Origin: Clostridiales bacterium
GTDB lineage: Bacteria; Bacillota; Clostridia; Oscillospirales; Ruminococcaceae
NCBI GenBank assembly: GCA_012518465.1
Contig: JAAYSD010000088.1
Coordinates: 1 to 57,930, forward strand
DNA length: 57,930 nucleotides
Direction of reading: 5' to 3'
Below are positions 16,449-25,493 of the stretch, piece by piece; the stretch's first letter is position 1, and each line of letters begins with the position of its first letter. Both the position numbers and the translations under genes were made by a program. The notes under the pieces are model-generated. The model saw nothing but the letters and a program-made list of their open reading frames with translations, did not search any database and had not been told where the DNA came from.

Positions 16449-17249
16449 TTATTCTGTATACATTCCAATACACCTGAACTTATTATATCTATCAATTAGC
16501 AAAGTGTCAATATCTTTTTTAGATAATTTTTCGACAGATTCAATTAAAAATTCTAAGATATTTTCTGCTGTATACATTTTATCGTTATGAGCACCGCCCA
16601 TAGGCTCGGAAATTATTTTATCGCATATGCCAAATTCAACAAGGCTTTCAGCTGTAATTTGCAAAAGCTCACATGCTTCCTGTTCTCTAGAAGCGTCTTT
16701 CCATAAAATGGAAGCACATCCACGTGGGGAAATAACGGAGTATAGAGCATTTTCCAGCATAGCAAGCTCATCACATACAGCAAGTGCTAATGCACCACCG
16801 CTGCCACCTTCTCCTAAAACTACGGAAATTATTGGTGTTTTTAGCAGCATAAATTCAGCTAGATTTTTAGCGATAGCTTCACCCTGTCCACGTTTTTCGG
16901 CTTCTATACCACAAAACGCCCCCGGAGTATCAACAAGACAAATAATAGGTCTATGAAATTTTTCAGCTTGCTTTGCAAGTCTTAATGCTTTTCTATATCC
17001 CTCTGGATGAGGCATAGAAAAGTTTGATTTCTTGTTTTCTTCTAAATTTCTGCCCTTCATTTGTGCTATTACTGTTACAGGCGTATTTCCTAATAGAGCG
17101 ATTCCTCCTACGATGGCATTATCATCTCCAAAACATCTGTCGCCATGCATTTCCATAAAGGTATTAAATATAGCGGGGATATAATCATTTATTGTAGGTC
17201 TGTTTTTGTTTCTGATGATTTCAAGTCTTTCACACGCAGTAAATTTCAT
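16449..17249 (-). CDS. accA: Acetyl-CoA carboxylase carboxyltransferase subunit alpha
   Basis: A 266-residue alpha subunit which, with AccD, transfers CO2 from carboxybiotin to acetyl-CoA to form malonyl-CoA. Visible motifs are MHGDRCFGDD, the NFSMPHPEGYRKALRL stretch, VDTPGAFCGIEAEKRGQGEA and the oxyanion-loop GEGGSGGALALA, then SVISPRGCASILWKD. At 266 residues it is the short Gram-positive form lacking the long N-terminal extension of enterobacterial AccA. Its start overlaps the accD stop by 4 nt (ATGA), giving translational coupling and matched stoichiometry. Confidence 0.96.
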   Translation of the reverse strand: MKFTACERLEIIRNKNRPTINDYIPAIFNTFMEMHGDRCFGDDNAIVGGIALLGNTPVTVIAQMKGRNLEENKKSNFSMPHPEGYRKALRLAKQAEKFHRPIICLVDTPGAFCGIEAEKRGQGEAIAKNLAEFMLLKTPIISVVLGEGGSGGALALAVCDELAMLENALYSVISPRGCASILWKDASREQEACELLQITAESLVEFGICDKIISEPMGGAHNDKMYTAENILEFLIESVEKLSKKDIDTLLIDRYNKFRCIGMYTE

Positions 17250-18121
17250 CTTTCATATTTCTCCTTCTTACAGTTGTGAAGCTTTAGTATCCATGAAATA
17301 CGCTTTCTAAGCTGCCCACGTTCAACAATCATGTCTACAAAGCCATTTTCAAGCTGAAATTCAGCACTTTGAAAATCATCGGGCAACCTTTGCCTAATAG
17401 TATCCTGAATAACACGTCTGCCTGCAAAGCCTACAAGCACCTTTGGTTCTGCAATTATAATATCACCAAGACTTGCAAACGATGCAGTGACACCGCCTGT
17501 TGTAGGGTCTGTAAGGACAGTGATATACAGCAGACCTGCTTCATTATGCCTTGCGACCGCACCGCTTGTTTTAGCCATTTGCATTAGAGAAATAATTCCC
17601 TCCTGCATTCTTGCACCGCCAGAGGCAGTAAAAAGTACAATAGGCAGTTTATTACTGGTAGCATACTCAAATGCTCTTGTAATTTTTTCACCTACGACAC
17701 TCCCCATACTTGCCATCATAAAGCGACTGTCCATAATGCCTATTACCGTGCGATAGCCTCTAATTGTCACTTCCCCTGTGATAACAGCCTCATTTATATC
17801 TAAATCTTTTTTTAGCTTATTTACCTTTTCGGTATATTCAGGAAAGCGTATAGGATTTACTGATTGCATATTTTTATCAAATTCAACAAAGCTGTTTTTA
17901 TCTGCAATTTGCTCTAGTCTTTCCTGCCATGAAATACGTGAGTGATATTTACACTTTGGACAAACCTTAAGGTTTTTAATAAATTCGTCCATATAGGCGA
18001 CATTAGAGCATCTGGGACATTTGAAGAATAAATCATCAGGTATTTCCATTTCCTTTGAGGGTACTTTTTCATTTTCTTGATTAAAACGCACCTTTACTAC
18101 TTTAAATAAATCTTCAAGCAA
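17246..18121 (-). CDS. accD: Acetyl-CoA carboxylase carboxyltransferase subunit beta
   Basis: A 291-residue beta subunit of the carboxyltransferase. The N-terminal zinc ribbon is visible as FFKCPRC and KVCPKCKYH (CxxC-x15-CxxC). The crotonase-like core carries TASGGARMQEGIISLMQMAK and TDPTTGGVTASFASLGD, ending with the RVIQDTIRQRLPDDFQ helix. The open frame starts with TTG 18121, close behind GAGGAG; the spacing is tight, so initiation there is likely but not certain. It lies between accC and accA in the operon. Confidence 0.95.
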   Translation of the reverse strand: MLEDLFKVVKVRFNQENEKVPSKEMEIPDDLFFKCPRCSNVAYMDEFIKNLKVCPKCKYHSRISWQERLEQIADKNSFVEFDKNMQSVNPIRFPEYTEKVNKLKKDLDINEAVITGEVTIRGYRTVIGIMDSRFMMASMGSVVGEKITRAFEYATSNKLPIVLFTASGGARMQEGIISLMQMAKTSGAVARHNEAGLLYITVLTDPTTGGVTASFASLGDIIIAEPKVLVGFAGRRVIQDTIRQRLPDDFQSAEFQLENGFVDMIVERGQLRKRISWILKLHNCKKEKYER

Positions 18122-18144
18122 AACTCCTCATCCTTCCCAAAATA

Positions 18145-19482
18145 TTAATATTTTCTATTAATAAAACCAATATCATAATTTCCTTTTTCAAAATCCTTAT
18201 CTCTTATTAGCTTAAGCTGAAAATCAATATTAGTATCAATGCCTTCAACAAGAAATTCACCTAAAGCTACTTGGATTTTTTTTACGGCTTTTTCTCTTGT
18301 AGGTGCATGGACAATAAGCTTTGCTATCATGCTATCGTAAAATGGAGAAATTTCATATCCTTGATAAACAGCACTATCAATTCTTACACCAAGTCCTCCG
18401 GGCATATGAAGAGATTTAATTTTACCGGGGCAGGGGCGAAATTTTTGGTCAGGGTTTTCAGCATTAATCCTACATTCAATAGCATGACCTAGAATTTTTA
18501 TATCACCTTGAGTAAATTCAAGCTTTTCACCGGCTGCAATTTTAATTTGCTCAGCAATTAAATCAATACCTGTTATAAGCTCTGTTACGGGGTGCTCTAC
18601 TTGGATTCTTGTATTCATTTCCATAAAATAAAAGTTTTTATCCTCGTCTACAAGAAATTCAATTGTGCCAGCGTTTGAATAATTACACGCTTTGGCAGCA
18701 CGTACCGCAGCATCGCCCATCTTTTTACGCAAATCTTGCGTCATTATAGGGCTTGGACTTTCTTCTATAAGTTTTTGATTTCTTCTTTGTAAAGAGCAGT
18801 CACGCTCTCCTAAGTGAACGGTATTACCATAATTATCAGCTAAAAGTTGAATTTCTACATGGCGAGGATTTATAAGAAACTTTTCTATATAAATATCATC
18901 GTTGCCAAAAAAGGATAGAGCCTCCTGCTTTGCTGAGATAATTGCGTTTTCAAAGTCGTCAGCCTTTTCTACAAGGCGAATACCTCTGCCTCCACCACCC
19001 GAGCTTGCCTTTACCATAAGGGGAAATCCTATTTTTTCAGCTATTTGTTTTGCCTCTTCAAGTGAATTTACAACTCCGTCAGAACCGGGAATAACAGGTA
19101 CATCAGCCTCTTTCATAGTTTGCTTTGCATTGCTTTTATTTCCCATAGCACTCATTGCCTCAGCACTAGGACCTATGAAAGTAATTCCACATTTTTCACA
19201 TAGCTTAGCAAAATCAGAATTTTCGGAAAGAAAGCCAAATCCAGGATGAATAGCTTCAGCTTTACTTATTTCACAGGCTGCTAAAATTGCCTTGCTGTTC
19301 AAATAACTGTCCTTTGTAGCAGGAGAACCTATGCAAATTGCTTCATCGGCAATTTGAGCGTGCAGAGCAGTACGGTCAGCCTGAGAATAAACAGCGACTG
19401 TTTTTATACCTAGCTCTCTGCATGTCCTAATGATTCTTACTGCTATTTCGCCTCTATTTGCTATAAGTATTTTATTAAACAT
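18145..19482 (-). CDS. accC: Biotin carboxylase subunit of acetyl-CoA carboxylase
   Basis: A 445-residue ATP-grasp enzyme that carboxylates the biotin on AccB using ATP and bicarbonate. The N-terminal MFNKILIANRGEIAVRIIR, the ATP-binding glycine loop KASSGGGGRGIRLV, the ERDCSLQRRNQKLIEESP segment and EMNTRIQVEHPVTE are all intact. The start is placed at ATG 19482, seven bases after AAGGG; the frame is open to 19560 but this would overlap fabZ and add 26 unrelated residues. It is directly downstream of fabZ. Confidence 0.96.
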   Translation of the reverse strand: MFNKILIANRGEIAVRIIRTCRELGIKTVAVYSQADRTALHAQIADEAICIGSPATKDSYLNSKAILAACEISKAEAIHPGFGFLSENSDFAKLCEKCGITFIGPSAEAMSAMGNKSNAKQTMKEADVPVIPGSDGVVNSLEEAKQIAEKIGFPLMVKASSGGGGRGIRLVEKADDFENAIISAKQEALSFFGNDDIYIEKFLINPRHVEIQLLADNYGNTVHLGERDCSLQRRNQKLIEESPSPIMTQDLRKKMGDAAVRAAKACNYSNAGTIEFLVDEDKNFYFMEMNTRIQVEHPVTELITGIDLIAEQIKIAAGEKLEFTQGDIKILGHAIECRINAENPDQKFRPCPGKIKSLHMPGGLGVRIDSAVYQGYEISPFYDSMIAKLIVHAPTREKAVKKIQVALGEFLVEGIDTNIDFQLKLIRDKDFEKGNYDIGFINRKY

Positions 19483-19498
19483 ATAAAAGCCCTTTTGC

Positions 19499-19948
19499 TT
19501 AATCTTTTGGTCTATCGGCAGTTGCAAAGGAAATTTCACAGGTAACAGCCTTTTTGCCATTTACTGTTGCAATAGCTTTACCAAAGCCGATAGGCCCTTT
19601 TTTGCCAATCATTTCTACTTCTAAAATAAGCGTATCCCCAGGCAGCACGTTTTTTCTAAATCTTGCTTTATCAATACCAGCAATATAAGCAAGCTTACCC
19701 TTGTTTTCGGGTAGTGAGAGCGAGCATACAGCTCCTGCCTGAGCCAGCATTTCAATCATCAATACACCGGGTGTGACAGGTGCGTTAGGAAAATGCCCTT
19801 TAAACCAGCTTTCATCAGGCTTAATATATTTTCTTGCCTTAACACGTTTGCCCGGCTCTAATTCAAGAATTTCATCAATCAGCAGAAATGGATCACGATG
19901 CGGAATGATTTCTTTAATCTGTTCTTGAGTCATCAGTACTTGTTCCAT
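19499..19948 (-). CDS. fabZ: 3-hydroxyacyl-[acyl-carrier-protein] dehydratase FabZ
   Basis: A 149-residue hot-dog-fold dehydratase that removes water from beta-hydroxyacyl-ACP in the elongation cycle. The catalytic histidine is in GHFPNAPVTPGVLMIEMLAQ, where the acidic partner follows on the central helix; the N-terminal substrate loop IIPHRDPFLLIDEI is typical. It starts at ATG 19948 after AGGAG and lies between accB and accC. With no fabA or second dehydratase nearby, how unsaturated fatty acids are made is not visible in this window. Confidence 0.96.
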   Translation of the reverse strand: MEQVLMTQEQIKEIIPHRDPFLLIDEILELEPGKRVKARKYIKPDESWFKGHFPNAPVTPGVLMIEMLAQAGAVCSLSLPENKGKLAYIAGIDKARFRKNVLPGDTLILEVEMIGKKGPIGFGKAIATVNGKKAVTCEISFATADRPKD

Positions 19949-19968
19949 ATTAAAACTCCTATCATCGT

Positions 19969-20406
19969 TTATTTAAGCTTGAATAATGGCTGTCCAAACT
20001 CCACAGGATTACCGTTTTTAACTAAAATTTCCTCAATAACACCTGAAATATCAGAGGTAACCTCATTCATCAATTTCATACTTTCAATAATGCAAACGAC
20101 ATCGCCCTTATTAACAGTAGAACCAACCTCTACAAAAGCAGGTTTTTCAGGTGCGGGGGAAGTATAAAAAGTGCCGATAATAGGGGAGGTGATTAACTTA
20201 TCATTTGCACAATCACCACTGCCTTGGTTTGAAATGTTTTCGGCAATTTGAGTGACGGGCATCTGTGTGTGCAACTGAACATTTCCCGTATTCTTTTTCA
20301 TTTCAACACTTATTTCCGATAGCTTAACGGAAATTTCATCAAGCTTATTAGCGTTCATATGTTCTGTAAGAGCAGAAATAAACTCCAAAGCTTCCTTCTT
20401 ATTCAT
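19969..20406 (-). CDS. accB: Biotin carboxyl carrier protein of acetyl-CoA carboxylase
   Basis: A 145-residue carrier with an N-terminal helical interaction region (about 1-55), a flexible linker and a C-terminal biotinyl domain. The biotinylated lysine is in [15 protein letters not shown]; the thumb region [17 protein letters not shown] precedes it, as in other AccB proteins. The carrier shuttles carboxybiotin between AccC and AccA/AccD. It is encoded between fabF and fabZ. Confidence 0.95.
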   Translation of the reverse strand: MNKKEALEFISALTEHMNANKLDEISVKLSEISVEMKKNTGNVQLHTQMPVTQIAENISNQGSGDCANDKLITSPIIGTFYTSPAPEKPAFVEVGSTVNKGDVVCIIESMKLMNEVTSDISGVIEEILVKNGNPVEFGQPLFKLK

Positions 20407-20439
20407 AAATTGACCCTTTCAATAAGATGTTTAAACCAG

Positions 20440-21675
20440 TTAATCGGTATATTTTTTTATGCATATGCAGGCATTGTGACCACCAAAGCCTAAGGAATTA
20501 CTTAAGGCTGCAGTGATTTCAAGTTCTCTATTGCCTTCTTTTACATAGTCCAAATCACATTCCTCATCAAACACCTTGTATCCCAATGTCCTGTGAACAA
20601 TTGAGTTTTTGATTGATAGAGCTGTAACAATAGCTTCAATTCCTCCTGCCGCACCGAGCAGATGTCCTGTCATAGATTTTGTGGAATTAATGGCAAGATT
20701 TTTAGCCTTTTCACCAAAGACACGCTTTATTGCTGCCGTTTCAGTTTTATCATTAACAGGTGTAGAGGTACCATGTGCATTGATATAATTAATATCATCG
20801 AGAGAAAGCTGAGATTCTTTTATAGCAAACTCCATAGCCTTAGCCGAACCTGAGCCATCTGGGTCGGGCGAGGTTTCGTGGTAAGCATCACAAGTAGCTC
20901 CGTATCCGCAGATTTCAGCATAGATTTTTGCACCACGTGCTTTTGCATGCTCCAGCTCTTCAAGAATAAGCATACCAGCACCTTCTCCAAGTACAAATCC
21001 GTCTCTCTCCTTATCAAAAGGGATAGAAGCTCTGTCTAAATCAGTAGTGCGTGTAATTGCATGCATATTATTAAAACCTGCAAAGGTGAAGCCTGATGTT
21101 GATGCTTCGGTTCCACCTGCCACTGCCGCTTTTAAGTATCCATGCTTTATAGCGTGATATGCTTCACCTATTGCGTGAGTTCCACTTGCACAAGCTGAAA
21201 CTGATGCAAAGTTCATGCCTTTGAATCCCAGTTTAATTGCAATAATTCCAGCAGCCATATTACCAATCATTTTTGGTACGGTAAATACGGAAACCCTGCC
21301 ATTACCTTTATTGTAGTAATTTTCTATTTCTGTTTCTAATGTATTTATTCCACCAATGCCACAGCCTATTACTGTGCCAAGCATATATGGATCAATATCG
21401 GAAAAATCAGTTCCAGCATCATTTATCGCTTCCTTAGCTGCATAAACAGCATATTGAGTGAATAAATCGTTTCTCCTTGTTTCTTTTTTCTCCATATATT
21501 TTAGTGGGTCAAAATTTTTAACAAGTGCTTTTACGTTTTGTTGTTCGCTTTGCCCCTCAAACCAATGCTCTAGGGTAAAGCCATGTTTACCTTCAAGCAA
21601 TTTACTCCATGTTTCTTCGACGCTGTTTCCAAGAGGTGTAATAGCACCAACCCCTGTAATAACAACTCTGCTCAT
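20440..21675 (-). CDS. fabF: 3-oxoacyl-ACP synthase II (KAS II)
   Basis: A 411-residue condensing enzyme that elongates acyl-ACP with malonyl-ACP. The Cys-His-His triad is visible: active-site cysteine in SVSACASGTHAIGEA, first histidine in INAHGTSTPVND, second in STKSMTGHLLGAAGG. The thiolase-fold N-terminus RVVITGVGAITPLGNS and the glycine-rich C-terminus NSLGFGGHNACICI are complete. It starts at ATG 21675 after AGGAGG. As the only KAS I/II-type enzyme in the operon it probably handles all elongation steps after FabH. Confidence 0.97.
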   Translation of the reverse strand: MSRVVITGVGAITPLGNSVEETWSKLLEGKHGFTLEHWFEGQSEQQNVKALVKNFDPLKYMEKKETRRNDLFTQYAVYAAKEAINDAGTDFSDIDPYMLGTVIGCGIGGINTLETEIENYYNKGNGRVSVFTVPKMIGNMAAGIIAIKLGFKGMNFASVSACASGTHAIGEAYHAIKHGYLKAAVAGGTEASTSGFTFAGFNNMHAITRTTDLDRASIPFDKERDGFVLGEGAGMLILEELEHAKARGAKIYAEICGYGATCDAYHETSPDPDGSGSAKAMEFAIKESQLSLDDINYINAHGTSTPVNDKTETAAIKRVFGEKAKNLAINSTKSMTGHLLGAAGGIEAIVTALSIKNSIVHRTLGYKVFDEECDLDYVKEGNRELEITAALSNSLGFGGHNACICIKKYTD

Positions 21676-21695
21676 ATATCCTCCTAATTTTTAAG

Positions 21696-22439
21696 TTACA
21701 TACTTAATCCGCCGGAAACTATAATTGTTTGTCCTGTGATATATCTAGATTTTTCACCGGCAAGAAAAGAAACAGTGTTTGCAATATCAATAGGCTCACC
21801 AAATCTTTTTAAAGGAATGGCATTTAACACTTGTTCTTTAACCTTATCGGGAAGAACCTGAGTCATAGGTGTATCTATAAAGCCCGGTGCAACAGCATTT
21901 ACTCTAATGCCACGAGAGCCAAGCTCTTTAGCGGCTGATTTTGTCATGCCGATAATAGCTGCCTTTGATGCTGAATAGTTAAACTGCCCTGCATTTCCAT
22001 ATACACCGGCAACGGAGGACATATTTATAATAGAACCTCCTCTTTGCTTTATCATAATTGCAGAAACTAATTTCATCATATTAAAAATGCTTTTTTGATT
22101 AACAGCTATTACAGCGTCATAATTTTCTTCACTCATTCTTACTAAAAGACCATCACGAGTGATACCAGCATTATTTACTAAAACATCAATAGTAGCAAAA
22201 CGCTCTTTAACTAATTTCACCATATCCTCACAAGCTGAATAATGTGAAACATCAGCAATAAAACATTCAGCCTCAACACCGAAGGAACGGCACTCCTCAG
22301 CTACTGTATTTCCACCGTTATCAACCTCTGCTTGACTCCTGCAATTAATAGCAATATTAAATCCATCTTCGGCAAGCTTTTTAGCTATACAAGCACCAAG
22401 TCCTTGACTAGCTCCTGTAATTAGTGCGGTTTTTGACAA
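21696..22439 (-). CDS. fabG: 3-oxoacyl-ACP reductase FabG
   Basis: A 247-residue short-chain dehydrogenase that reduces 3-oxoacyl-ACP with NADPH. The dinucleotide motif TGASQGLGACIA, NNAG, the catalytic serine in INMSSVAGVYGN and the YSASK tetrad pair are intact. The C-terminal GQTIIVSGGLSM is typical of FabG. Residue spacing and operon position between fabH and fabF support the lipid role over another SDR function. Confidence 0.96.
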   Translation of the reverse strand: MSKTALITGASQGLGACIAKKLAEDGFNIAINCRSQAEVDNGGNTVAEECRSFGVEAECFIADVSHYSACEDMVKLVKERFATIDVLVNNAGITRDGLLVRMSEENYDAVIAVNQKSIFNMMKLVSAIMIKQRGGSIINMSSVAGVYGNAGQFNYSASKAAIIGMTKSAAKELGSRGIRVNAVAPGFIDTPMTQVLPDKVKEQVLNAIPLKRFGEPIDIANTVSFLAGEKSRYITGQTIIVSGGLSM

Positions 22440-22474
22440 AATAATACCACCTTTCTTATCTTAAACTAAAGTAA

Positions 22475-23482
22475 CTAAAGTTCAACAATAACAGCTCCAT
22501 AAGTGAAGCCTCCACCAAAGCCTACAAAACATAGCTTTTGATTTTCTTTGAGCAATCCCTTGCGATTCATTTCATCAAGGCAGGTTGGAATACTTGCACT
22601 AGAAGTATTTCCATGCTTTTCAAGATTGACAAAAACCTTTTCCATAGGAATTTTAAGATTGGAAACAGCTTTTTCAATGATTCTAAGATTTGCCTGATGA
22701 GGTATTAAAACATCAATGTCATCAGGTGAAATTCCTACCTTTTCGCATGCTTTACTCACTGAATTAGGAAGTGCATCAACAGCAAATTTATATACTTCTC
22801 TTCCGTTCATATGGATAAAGTCTGGATTGATATCCTTGAATTTATCACCTAAAAATTCTTCAATTGCCTCTTCATTTTTATAAGGTGAGGTATTTACATA
22901 TTTAACTCTGCAAGAAAGAAGAGTACCATCTTCACCTTTAGCACCTAAAAATGATGAATAAAGCTTATTTTCATCTCTTGCAATAATAGTTGCGGCAGCC
23001 CCATCACCAAACAAGACAGCAGTAGACCTATCTGCATAATTCACTTGATTTGAAAGCATTTCACTGGAAACAACAAGTACATAGTCAATATCATCAGTGT
23101 ATAGATAACGCCTAGCCATATCCACACCGTAAATAAAGCCTGTACAAGCAGCGTTTACATCTATTGCCATAGCGTTATCTGCGCCTATATTGTGCTGGAT
23201 AAGGCATGACATTGACGGGAAATAAAAATCGGGGTTTACAGTAGTTACTATTATAAGACCTATATCAAGGGGTGAAATCTCACTTTGTTCGATAGCTTTT
23301 TTTGCAGCTTGAACTCCCATATAATAATTGGGCTTGTCAGTGTTTATAGGACGTGATTTTATACCAGTCCTTGTGCTAATCCATTCATCAGAGGTTTCTA
23401 AAAACTCTGCAAACATATCGTTTGTAACAATAAAATCAGGAACATAGCTGCCCGTGCCTAAAAATTTTATACCTTTTGCCAT
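22475..23482 (-). CDS. fabH: 3-oxoacyl-ACP synthase III (KAS III)
   Basis: A 335-residue initiating condensing enzyme that joins an acyl-CoA primer with malonyl-ACP. The catalytic cysteine is in DVNAACTGFIYG, the histidine in LIPHQANLRIIEK, and the asparagine in HGNTSSASIPT. It is the first gene of the operon, with ATG 23482 after GGAGAAG. The primer preference (acetyl versus branched) cannot be judged from sequence alone. Confidence 0.97.
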   Translation of the reverse strand: MAKGIKFLGTGSYVPDFIVTNDMFAEFLETSDEWISTRTGIKSRPINTDKPNYYMGVQAAKKAIEQSEISPLDIGLIIVTTVNPDFYFPSMSCLIQHNIGADNAMAIDVNAACTGFIYGVDMARRYLYTDDIDYVLVVSSEMLSNQVNYADRSTAVLFGDGAAATIIARDENKLYSSFLGAKGEDGTLLSCRVKYVNTSPYKNEEAIEEFLGDKFKDINPDFIHMNGREVYKFAVDALPNSVSKACEKVGISPDDIDVLIPHQANLRIIEKAVSNLKIPMEKVFVNLEKHGNTSSASIPTCLDEMNRKGLLKENQKLCFVGFGGGFTYGAVIVEL

Positions 23483-23533
23483 TACTTCTCCTTTACATAT
23501 ATGTATTTATATATACTAAATAATACTTGATTT

Positions 23534-23557
23534 TTAGTAATAATTATTGTATACTAA
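23534..23557. promoter_or_regulatory. TTAGTA inverted repeat in the fabH leader, possible lipid-regulator site
   Basis: TTAGTA (23534-23539) and TACTAA (23552-23557) form an inverted repeat with a 12-nt spacer. TTAGTA is the FapR half-site, but FapR operators have a much shorter gap, so binding by FapR is doubtful. Confidence 0.25.
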
Positions 23558-23603
23558 TATTTACTGATTTTGAATCATAATTTGGTATACAAGCTCAATA
23601 GAT

Positions 23604-23633
23604 ATTGTAACCTATTTGTTACCTGTTTGTCAA
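23604..23633 (-). promoter_or_regulatory. Strong promoter of the fatty-acid operon with internal inverted repeat
   Basis: TTGACA (23628-23633) and TACAAT (23604-23609) on the minus strand are separated by 18 nt. The inverted repeat GTAAC-N6-GTTAC (23607-23622) lies inside the spacer and touches the -10 box, a position from which a repressor would block transcription. The leader to the fabH start is about 115 nt. Confidence 0.75.
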
Positions 23634-23734
23634 CACTTTATTTGCTTAACAGATAAAAGTAATGATAAATTTTTACTATAACAGTGTAGAAAGTGCATTT
23701 TAAAGCGAAAGTTTTTATAATAAACGGAGGTATT

Positions 23735-24667
23735 ATGTCGAAAACGGTTTTTTTATTTTCTGGGCAAGGCTCTCAATATAAAGGTATGGGAAATGATATT
23801 ATAAGCATTTCTCCTAATTCTAAAAAAATAATTTCTCTAGGCTCTGAAATCATCGGTATTGATTTAAATAAGGTTTTGCTCGAATATGAGGATAATGAGC
23901 TTTCCAGCACCTTAGTTTCTCAGCCTGCAATTTTCACCATGTCAATGCTTGCTTTTGATATAGCAAAGTCTAAGAAAATTCAGTTTTCTGCTGTTGCTGG
24001 CCATTCCTTAGGTGAATATGCGGCATTAACAGCTGCCGGAGTTTTATCACTTGAGGACGGATTTAGGGCTATTAAATATAGAAGTCATGCTATGGAAAAT
24101 GCCTCTAAAAATTCTGATGGTGCAATGGCGGCTATTTTAGGCAGTGATGAAAGTACAGTTAAGCAAATTTGTGATGAAATAGATGGATATGTTATTCCCG
24201 TCAATTTCAACAGTCCGGCTCAAACTGTTATTGCGGGTGAAGCTGCTGCTGTTGAAAAGGCGATGGAAAAGTTTACTCAGATAAAGAAAAAGGCTGTAAA
24301 GCTTGCTGTTTCTTCAGCTTTTCATTCTAAGCTTATGCAGAGTGCTGCTGATGAATTTAAGCAAAAGGTAAAAGAAATATCCTTTAAGAAAGCCAGTGTT
24401 GAGGTTTATTCAAATATTTATGGTGATTTAATGCCTGAAAAGATTGATTATCCTGAGTATTTGGCAAAGCATATAGTATCACCTGTGAAATTTACTGATG
24501 AAATGTTTAATCTTGAGAAAAATGGTTATGTAAATTTCATTGAGCTAGGACCAAATAAAGTTTTAAGCAGCCTTGTTAAAAGGACGCTTAAGGGCGTAAA
24601 TTCTTTAAATATTGAAAATTCAAAAACCTTGGAAAAGGCATTGAGTGTTTTGGAAATGGGTGAGTAG
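23735..24667 (+). CDS. fabD: Malonyl CoA-acyl carrier protein transacylase
   Basis: A 310-residue enzyme that loads malonyl groups onto ACP. The N-terminus FLFSGQGSQYKGMG, the nucleophile in AGHSLGEYAALTAAG and the histidine in VSSAFHSKLM are all present. The start is ATG 23735 behind CGGAGG; the frame extends back to 23693 without a ribosome-binding site. It is divergent from the rest of the fatty-acid genes and begins a plus-strand run with aroE and aroK, one base apart. Confidence 0.95.
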   Translation: MSKTVFLFSGQGSQYKGMGNDIISISPNSKKIISLGSEIIGIDLNKVLLEYEDNELSSTLVSQPAIFTMSMLAFDIAKSKKIQFSAVAGHSLGEYAALTAAGVLSLEDGFRAIKYRSHAMENASKNSDGAMAAILGSDESTVKQICDEIDGYVIPVNFNSPAQTVIAGEAAAVEKAMEKFTQIKKKAVKLAVSSAFHSKLMQSAADEFKQKVKEISFKKASVEVYSNIYGDLMPEKIDYPEYLAKHIVSPVKFTDEMFNLEKNGYVNFIELGPNKVLSSLVKRTLKGVNSLNIENSKTLEKALSVLEMGE

Positions 24668-24668
24668 C

Positions 24669-25493
24669 ATGAGAAAATTTGCATTAATCGGTCATCCCTT
24701 GGGACATTCCTTATCACCACAGATACATGAAAGATTATTCAAGCTTGATGGATTTTCTGATAGCTATGAGCTATTGGATATTCCATCTGCAAATCTTGCA
24801 GAAAGCTTTCAATTACTTAGGAAATTTGAAGGCTTGAATATAACCATTCCTCATAAAATAGAAATAATTCCTATGTGTGATGAGCTTGATAAAACTGCTA
24901 AAAGATACGGTGCAATTAATTGTATAAAAAATCAAGGTGGTAAAATAATCGGATACAATACTGATGTTTTGGGTTTTGTTAAATCAATTGATCAGCTAGG
25001 AACTACTTTAAAAAGTGATGTTCTTTTGCTTGGCTGTGGTGGTGCAGGTAGAATGATTGCTCTTGAAACCTTGTATCAAGAGGGAAACCTCACTATTGCA
25101 GTAAGAAAAGATGATTTAAAGGTAGCTTATGATTTGGTTGAATATGCAAGAGATGTTATTCCTACTGCTAAAGCTAAAGTTGTCTTAATTGATGAAATTA
25201 AGGGAAAGTTCAATCTGTTGGTTAATTCAACACCTGTTGGTATGTATCCTAAATCTGATAATATGCCCGTAAGCATTGATGTAATTAAGAATGTAAATTT
25301 TGTTTTTGATTTGGTTTATAATCCTACTCCTACAAAGCTTGTAAAGACTGCCTTAGCAAATGGTGCAAGGGCTAAGGGCGGTATGGCAATGCTTGTTTTA
25401 CAGGCTGTTGCTGCACATGAGATTTGGGATAATTCAACCTATAATAACACTGATATTAATAGTCTAATATCTGAAATGGAACAAAGCGTATGA
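24669..25493 (+). CDS. aroE: Shikimate dehydrogenase
   Basis: A 274-residue NADP-dependent enzyme that reduces 3-dehydroshikimate in aromatic amino-acid synthesis. The substrate-binding N-terminus IGHPLGHSLSPQIHE with the paired serines, the catalytic lysine in NITIPHK, the dinucleotide loop LLGCGGAGRMIA, NSTPVGMYPKSD and the C-terminal GGMAMLVLQA are visible. The start is ATG 24669, one base after the fabD stop and just behind GGGTGAG. The gene ends in an ATGA overlap with aroK. Confidence 0.95.
   Translation: MRKFALIGHPLGHSLSPQIHERLFKLDGFSDSYELLDIPSANLAESFQLLRKFEGLNITIPHKIEIIPMCDELDKTAKRYGAINCIKNQGGKIIGYNTDVLGFVKSIDQLGTTLKSDVLLLGCGGAGRMIALETLYQEGNLTIAVRKDDLKVAYDLVEYARDVIPTAKAKVVLIDEIKGKFNLLVNSTPVGMYPKSDNMPVSIDVIKNVNFVFDLVYNPTPTKLVKTALANGARAKGGMAMLVLQAVAAHEIWDNSTYNNTDINSLISEMEQSV

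Noticed and set aside
19483..19560. N-terminal extension of AccC
   Set aside because: The added residues overlap the fabZ coding end and are unlike biotin carboxylases; ATG 19482 gives the exact family N-terminus.
23534..23557. A true FapR operator before fabH
   Set aside because: The half-sites match but the 12-nt gap is far larger than in FapR sites and no fapR gene is in the window; kept only as a weak repeat.
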